From positions 1-9,876 of the forward strand of contig JABZKC010000025.1 of NCBI GenBank assembly GCA_015257485.1: a stretch of 9,876 nt of DNA, written 5' to 3'. The notes under the pieces were generated by a model. The model did not search any database and was not told the origin of the DNA. It saw only the letters and a list, made by a program, of their open reading frames with translations. How positions within the stretch are numbered: position 1 is the stretch's first letter; every line of letters starts with the position of its first letter. Source of the stretch: Nanosynbacter sp. (GTDB lineage: Bacteria; Patescibacteriota; Saccharimonadia; Saccharimonadales; Saccharimonadaceae). Below, piece after piece: positions 6,618-9,876 of this stretch. Position numbers and translations under genes: made by a program.

Positions 6618-7619
6618 TTATTCCTTTCCAAAATCAGCAGTTAATTCGACGAGACGATTGGAATAGCCCCATTCGTTGTCATACCAGGCCACAATCTTAA
6701 TCAGATCACCGTCCACCACATCAATGAGCGGAAGATCAACGATGCAGGAATGTGAATCACCACGATAATCAGATGAGACAAGCTCTTCATTCGAAACACC
6801 GAGAATACCCTCATAGAATGGCTCGCTGGCAACTTTTTCGAAAAGTTCGGTAAGTTCTTCCTTGGTAGTGGTACGAGAAAGTACAGCAGTAATATCAGCA
6901 AGGGAAACTACTGGGGTCGGAACACGAATCGAAAGACCATTGAATTTACCCTTGAGGGTCGGAATGGTCAAGGCTGCAGCTTTCGAGGCACCGGTGGTGG
7001 TAGGTACAATATTTTCGGCAGCCGAACGTGCTTCACGAAGATCCTTAGCTGGGGCATCGAGCAGACGCTGAGAACCAGTATAAGAATGTACGGTGGTCAT
7101 CATAGCTTTCTTGACACCAAAATTATCTTCAAGCACTTTCATAATAGGTGCAATACAGTTGGTGGTGCAGGAAGCGTTGGAAAGAATCTTATCTTCCTTA
7201 GTAACTTCGCCTTCGTTCACGCCGAGCACGATAGTTTTAGCACCTTCGCCCTTGGCTGGAGCAGAAATTACTACCTTGCGAGCGCCGGCAGTGAGATGAG
7301 CTTTAGCTTTTTCTGGATCAGTGAAGAAGCCAGTGGATTCGATCACTACATCTACACCTAGTTCACCCCAAGCGAGATTAGCTGGATCCTTTTCAGAAAA
7401 GACGCGGATTTTTTTACCATCCACGATAATATTTTGATCATCAAAAGTCACTTCACGACTGTAAGTACCATAGCTGGAATCATGCTTGAGAAGAAAAGCG
7501 AGCGTTTTGGTGTCGGTCAAATCGTTAATAGCTACAACTTCGAGATCGCGTCGCATCAAAGCAATTTTTAGAGCATTTCGACCAATGCGGCCAAAGCCAT
7601 TGATTGCAATTTTAATCAT
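6618..7619 (-). CDS. gapA: Glyceraldehyde-3-phosphate dehydrogenase, type I
   Basis: GAPDH oxidises glyceraldehyde-3-P to 1,3-bisphosphoglycerate with NAD+ and phosphate, the core step of lower glycolysis. The 333 residues are the usual length. Seen: the Rossmann start INGFGRIGR (6-14); D33 in AINDLTD, which favours NAD over NADP; the catalytic SNASCTTNCIAP (147-158) with C151; HSYTGSQ (178-184) with H178; and the later TTTGASKAA and WYDNEWGYSNR signatures. The frame is open for 110 codons further upstream, but the ATG at 7619 has a full AAGGAGG just before it and matches the family start. First gene of the gapA-rpiB-rpe-pfkB operon, with its own promoter right behind the rpsG terminator. Confidence 0.97.
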   Translation of the reverse strand: MIKIAINGFGRIGRNALKIALMRRDLEVVAINDLTDTKTLAFLLKHDSSYGTYSREVTFDDQNIIVDGKKIRVFSEKDPANLAWGELGVDVVIESTGFFTDPEKAKAHLTAGARKVVISAPAKGEGAKTIVLGVNEGEVTKEDKILSNASCTTNCIAPIMKVLEDNFGVKKAMMTTVHSYTGSQRLLDAPAKDLREARSAAENIVPTTTGASKAAALTIPTLKGKFNGLSIRVPTPVVSLADITAVLSRTTTKEELTELFEKVASEPFYEGILGVSNEELVSSDYRGDSHSCIVDLPLIDVVDGDLIKIVAWYDNEWGYSNRLVELTADFGKE

Positions 7620-7629
7620 TTTCCTCCTT
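7620..7629 (-). promoter_or_regulatory. Strong ribosome binding site that fixes the gapA start
   Basis: Minus-strand AAGGAGG (7623-7629) sits 3 nt before the ATG at 7619 and complements the 16S anti-Shine-Dalgarno core completely. It decides for this start over any in the long open frame upstream, which runs back through the promoter, the terminator and rpsG. Confidence 0.85.
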
Positions 7630-7638
7630 TTTTCTTTT

Positions 7639-7668
7639 ATTATAGCATAAGAGAGTTCCTGAAAACAA
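7639..7668 (-). promoter_or_regulatory. Promoter of the gapA operon (extended -10)
   Basis: Minus-strand TATAAT (7639-7644) preceded by TGC gives an extended -10. TTGTTT (7663-7668) is a partial -35 at 18 bp spacing. The -35 overlaps the U-tract of the rpsG terminator, so the two signals share bases. The predicted start is near 7632, leaving a very short leader just long enough for the Shine-Dalgarno site. Confidence 0.7.
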
Positions 7669-7696
7669 AAAAATACCACCTCGAAGAGATGGTATT
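7667..7696 (-). terminator. Intrinsic terminator of rpsL-rpsG
   Basis: On the minus strand an 11-bp stem, AATACCATCTC / GAGGTGGTATT with one T-G wobble (7686-7696 with 7672-7682), closes a 3-nt loop and is followed by seven U (7673-7667). It begins about 14 nt after the rpsG stop and separates the ribosomal transcript from the gapA operon. Confidence 0.9.
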
Positions 7697-7710
7697 TTCG
7701 GACTCGTGAA

Positions 7711-8190
7711 TTAAGCGCGAGCAAAGTGAGCGAAAGCACGGTTGGCTTCGGCCATGCGGTGAGTATCTTCCTTTTTCTTGAAGGCAGCACCGGCACCATT
7801 GAAAGCGTCAACGATTTCAGCTTCGAGACGGCGTGAGTATGGCATACCCTTGCGCGAACGAGCTGATTGCACGAGCCAAGAGAAGGCAAAGTGCATTTGA
7901 CGGTGACCAGAAATTGGGAATGGGATTTGGTAGTTAGCACCACCGACACGGCGGGACTTCACTTCGAAATCTGGAGAAACGTTAGCGACAGCCTTTTCGA
8001 GGACTTCGACTGGATTCTCAGAGTTCAATTTCTTGGCAGCACCTTCGATAGCAGCGTAAACTGCACGCTCGGAAGCTTGCTTTTTACCATCAAGCATTGA
8101 TTTATTGATCAAGCGCTGAACGAGAACTGATTGGTATTTACGATCTGGAAGAACTTTACGTTCGAGAGATTTGGTAGTTTTACGTGGCAT
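7711..8190 (-). CDS. rpsG: Ribosomal protein uS7
   Basis: S7 nucleates assembly of the 30S head by binding the 3' major domain of 16S rRNA and contacts tRNA at the E site. The 159 residues are close to the usual 156. The sequence is a full-length S7: MPRK start, VLVQRLINKSMLDGKK (23-38), the conserved RRVGGANYQIP (80-90), and the C-terminal HRMAEANRAFAHFA. The ATG lies 2 nt past the rpsL TAA, with GGAGG inside the last rpsL codons as its ribosome binding site, so it is coupled to rpsL. The usual str-operon continuation fusA-tuf is absent: a terminator follows at once and then gapA. Nothing in the protein itself looks unusual. Confidence 0.97.
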   Translation of the reverse strand: MPRKTTKSLERKVLPDRKYQSVLVQRLINKSMLDGKKQASERAVYAAIEGAAKKLNSENPVEVLEKAVANVSPDFEVKSRRVGGANYQIPFPISGHRQMHFAFSWLVQSARSRKGMPYSRRLEAEIVDAFNGAGAAFKKKEDTHRMAEANRAFAHFARA

Positions 8191-8192
8191 AA

Positions 8193-8606
8193 TTACTTAC
8201 CCTCCTTCTTAGCACCGTACTTAGAACGGCCTTGCTTACGACCATTAACACCTTGAAGGTCGAGAGTACCACGAACGATGTGATAGCGGACACCTGGAAG
8301 GTCAGGCACACGACCACCACGAACGAGCACTACAGCGTGTTCCTGAAGGTTGTGACCTTCACCACCGATGTAAGCCCAAACTTCTTGACCATTGGTAAGA
8401 CGCACACGAGCGACCTTACGAAGAGCAGAGTTAGGTTTCTTTGGGGTTTTGGTAGTAACCTTGATACAAACACCACGCTTAAAAGGTGAAGCTTGGTTGT
8501 AGTAACGAGTTTTAAGAGTGTTGACGATAGAACCAAGGGCTGGTGACTTAGACTTTCTAGCAGCAACCTTACGAGGTTTACGGATCAACTGATTAATTGT
8601 TGGCAT
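8193..8606 (-). CDS. rpsL: Ribosomal protein uS12
   Basis: S12 sits at the decoding centre of the 30S subunit and tunes translational accuracy. The 137 residues are close to B. subtilis S12 and longer than the 124 of E. coli; the extra residues are an insertion near 25-40, as in Firmicutes. Seen: MPTINQLIRKPR start, TPKKPNSALRK (54-64) with the streptomycin-site lysine K56 intact, and GGEGHNLQEH (81-90). The second streptomycin loop reads RGGRVPDLPGVRYH, with Pro101 where most bacteria have Lys (E. coli K88 counting Met). The next residue, Asp102, is the one RimO methylthiolates in E. coli. GAGG lies 6-7 nt before the ATG. It is transcribed from the consensus promoter upstream through a long leader. 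Confidence 0.97.
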   Translation of the reverse strand: MPTINQLIRKPRKVAARKSKSPALGSIVNTLKTRYYNQASPFKRGVCIKVTTKTPKKPNSALRKVARVRLTNGQEVWAYIGGEGHNLQEHAVVLVRGGRVPDLPGVRYHIVRGTLDLQGVNGRKQGRSKYGAKKEGK

Positions 8607-8629
8607 TAGTTTCCTCTTGTGTTATTGAT

Positions 8630-8676
8630 AAAAATCTGATTCTTCATCAGTGGTGAAGCTCTAGATAAAACTTCAC
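8630..8676 (-). promoter_or_regulatory. Attenuator-like hairpins in the rpsL leader
   Basis: In the minus-strand leader RNA, GUGAAG (8676-8671) can pair with CUUCAC (8658-8653) over a 12-nt loop. Just downstream, CUGAU (8650-8646) pairs with AUCAG (8640-8636) around GAAGA and is followed by AUUUUU (8635-8630). The CUUCA of the first hairpin can instead pair with UGAAG (8646-8642), which would disrupt the second. This is the layout of an attenuator, but the second stem is only 5 bp. Seen in sequence; the function is inferred. Confidence 0.4.
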
Positions 8677-8763
8677 AGCTTGAATAGCTATAATACGATA
8701 TTTTTACAACCTCAAGCGAGCCTTTTCTTTACAGCAGTAGAATTGGCTTGAAACTCGTTAGTT

Positions 8764-8792
8764 ATTATACCTGGAATTAGGATTTTTGTCAA
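8764..8792 (-). promoter_or_regulatory. Perfect-consensus sigma70 promoter of rpsL-rpsG
   Basis: Minus-strand TTGACA (8787-8792), a 17-bp spacer and TATAAT (8764-8769) match the sigma70 consensus at all twelve positions. The predicted start is near 8757, giving a 5' leader of about 150 nt before the rpsL ATG. It lies about 60 bp after the stop of the surface-protein gene. The spacer does not carry TGn before the -10. Confidence 0.93.
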
Positions 8793-8851
8793 AGCTCGCT
8801 GAGTATATATTTCATTTTTGTATAAACTCAATACGATTGATAAAGCTGATT

Positions 8852-9876
8852 TTATTTATGCCAAAAACATCCTGGGGAGGTTGGCGGGTTATCAAAACGT
8901 GCACCAGCGAATGACCACCCATAACATGATGTTCCATTTTGGCCAGTTATCCACGAACGGTAAAACATATCACTTCCATTCGTTACTTTTGTAGTTACAA
9001 AACTATCTGACGCATAAATTTTATTTATATTGGACAATCCAAACATTTGATTCATATTAGTGACATTGCTTGTGTTCCATCCGGTTATATCAATCTCTTC
9101 GACAATGGCTCTATTCGGACTTTGGTTTAGCATACCAAATGCGTAAGACATATCAGTTACGTTTTTTGTATTAAAAGATGATAAATTTACCTTTTTCGGA
9201 AGATTAGTAAAGTAGAACAGCCCGTTCATATTGGTAACACTTGATGTATCAAGACTAATAGTAAGATCACTGATACCATCGAACCCATTTTCGATATAAC
9301 AAAACATTGCTCTCATATTTTCTACGGCCGAGGTATCAAAATCAGCTAAGTCGACAAGATTCACACTTACGAGACCATAAAATGCAAATTGAAGATCCTT
9401 AAGGTTTGGTGCAGTAAATTTCGGAGCCTTAATTTTTCGAATAAAGGTATTTGATCGAAATAAACTACTCGCATCTCTTAACTTAGGGGCCAAATGTTTT
9501 GCGGGCCAAATAACATCAGTCACACCATAACTTGTACTATATTGCGATCCGCGTGCATTATACTCAAATTCTTCATACATGCCCATAAACATCCTACTCA
9601 TATCTTCCAAATTATCAAATCTAAAATGTGAGATATTTACATCTACGCGAGAAAAACCGGCAAACATAGCCTTCATACTTTTTACAGTATTAGTATTAAA
9701 TTCATTATTAAATTCTACTGGACCGCCGGCTCTAGCGTGATAAAACATATACGACATATCAGTAACTTTATTGGCCTTGATAGTTTTTGCAATTTGATCC
9801 ACATAGTGCAAAGATGTCGCATTATAAAACATCTTGGACATATTCGTGACATTATCTGTATCGATCTGGTCGAAAT
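8852..9876 (-). CDS. DUF285/BspA-like repeat surface protein (5' end outside window)
   Basis: The frame is open at the right edge and the visible 340 residues are the C-terminal part of a larger protein. It is built from repeats of the type T-x-x-V-T-[ND]-M-x-x-M-F, as in the DUF285 (PF03382) family of Mycoplasma, Firmicutes and other surface proteins, often lipoproteins or wall-attached proteins with LRR-like solenoids. The repeat-ending Phe residues fall mostly 25-29 residues apart. A non-repeat C-terminal segment of about 36 residues follows, ending in DNPPTSPGCFWHK, with Cys at 306 and 325 counted from the Met at 9841. The true start, and any signal peptide, lie beyond the window. The internal Met at 9841 is not the start because the repeat motif DTDNVTNMSKMF crosses it. 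A role in contact with host or other cells is inference. Confidence 0.85.
   Translation of the reverse strand, partial: FDQIDTDNVTNMSKMFYNATSLHYVDQIAKTIKANKVTDMSYMFYHARAGGPVEFNNEFNTNTVKSMKAMFAGFSRVDVNISHFRFDNLEDMSRMFMGMYEEFEYNARGSQYSTSYGVTDVIWPAKHLAPKLRDASSLFRSNTFIRKIKAPKFTAPNLKDLQFAFYGLVSVNLVDLADFDTSAVENMRAMFCYIENGFDGISDLTISLDTSSVTNMNGLFYFTNLPKKVNLSSFNTKNVTDMSYAFGMLNQSPNRAIVEEIDITGWNTSNVTNMNQMFGLSNINKIYASDSFVTTKVTNGSDMFYRSWITGQNGTSCYGWSFAGARFDNPPTSPGCFWHK
8963..9876 (-). repeat. Eleven DUF285 protein repeats
   Basis: Eleven degenerate copies of V-T-N-M-x-x-M-F end at Phe 5, 33, 60, 85, 128, 154, 180, 209, 235, 267 and 293 (from the Met at 9841). Spacings are 28, 27, 25, 43, 26, 26, 29, 26, 32 and 26 residues, so the unit is about 26 residues with two longer loops at 85-128 and 235-267. 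The best copies are DTDNVTNMSKMF, TSSVTNMNGLF and TSNVTNMNQMF; copy 5 (KLRDASSLF) is the most eroded. Confidence 0.85.

Noticed and set aside
6617..6631. An earlier RpiB start (adds MERNK)
   Set aside because: It would begin inside gapA with no good ribosome binding site, whereas GGAAAGGAA sits correctly for the Met at 6616.
7620..7949. A 110-codon N-terminal extension of GAPDH
   Set aside because: The extension runs through the gapA promoter, the rpsG terminator and rpsG itself. The Met at 7619 matches the family start and has AAGGAGG in front.
8689..8694. Plus-strand TATAAT inside the rpsL leader
   Set aside because: There is no matching -35 at 16-18 bp and no plus-strand gene downstream; antisense to the leader and probably chance in AT-rich DNA.

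Overview
The window reads as a compact chromosomal segment of a small-genome bacterium. My best guess is Patescibacteria/CPR, with Saccharibacteria most plausible. The guess rests on genes that abut or overlap by 0-4 bases, a B. subtilis-like ribosomal protein S12, a short L32 without zinc cysteines, divergent sugar-phosphate enzymes, and a DUF285 (BspA-like) surface protein. UGA is used as a stop (end of the Rpe-like gene), so the UGA=Gly code of SR1/Gracilibacteria does not apply. The assignment is by protein style only; a reduced Gram-positive lineage is not excluded. No tRNA, rRNA, CRISPR array, insertion sequence or phage gene was seen.

Layout. Everything except one gene is on the minus strand. 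Reading along minus-strand transcription from the right edge: (1) the 3' part of a repeat-rich DUF285 surface protein enters from beyond base 9876 and ends at 8852. (2) A perfect-consensus sigma70 promoter (TTGACA-17-TATAAT) drives rpsL-rpsG through a leader of about 150 nt with attenuator-like alternative hairpins. The transcript ends at a clear intrinsic terminator, and fusA/tuf do not follow. (3) A second promoter (extended -10) starts gapA-rpiB-rpe-like-pfkB, a tightly packed sugar-phosphate operon that ends at a bidirectional terminator (4470-4503). (4) A lone plus-strand LOG-family gene (3691-4401) converges on that terminator. It is divergent from a minus-strand pair, a TrmH-family RNA methyltransferase and leuS. 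Both of these divergent units have a -10 box exactly 6 nt before the ATG, which predicts leaderless mRNAs. (5) A further promoter drives rpmF-nusB, coupled by TAATG; nusB runs off the left edge.

How the genes work together. Most are information-processing functions: L32, S12, S7, LeuRS, NusB and an RNA 2'-O-methyltransferase. The gapA cluster joins lower glycolysis to pentose-phosphate chemistry (aldose-ketose isomerase, 3-epimerase-like protein, PfkB kinase). Its Rpe-like and RpiB proteins both depart from canonical active-site sequence, so the true substrate of this module is open. The DUF285 protein is the one probable cell-surface, host- or partner-contact gene.

No wholly new system is obvious. 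The points most worth checking are the paired leaderless divergent promoters, the rpsL leader, the non-canonical Rpe/RpiB/PfkB module, and the natural Lys-to-Pro replacement at the streptomycin site of S12.
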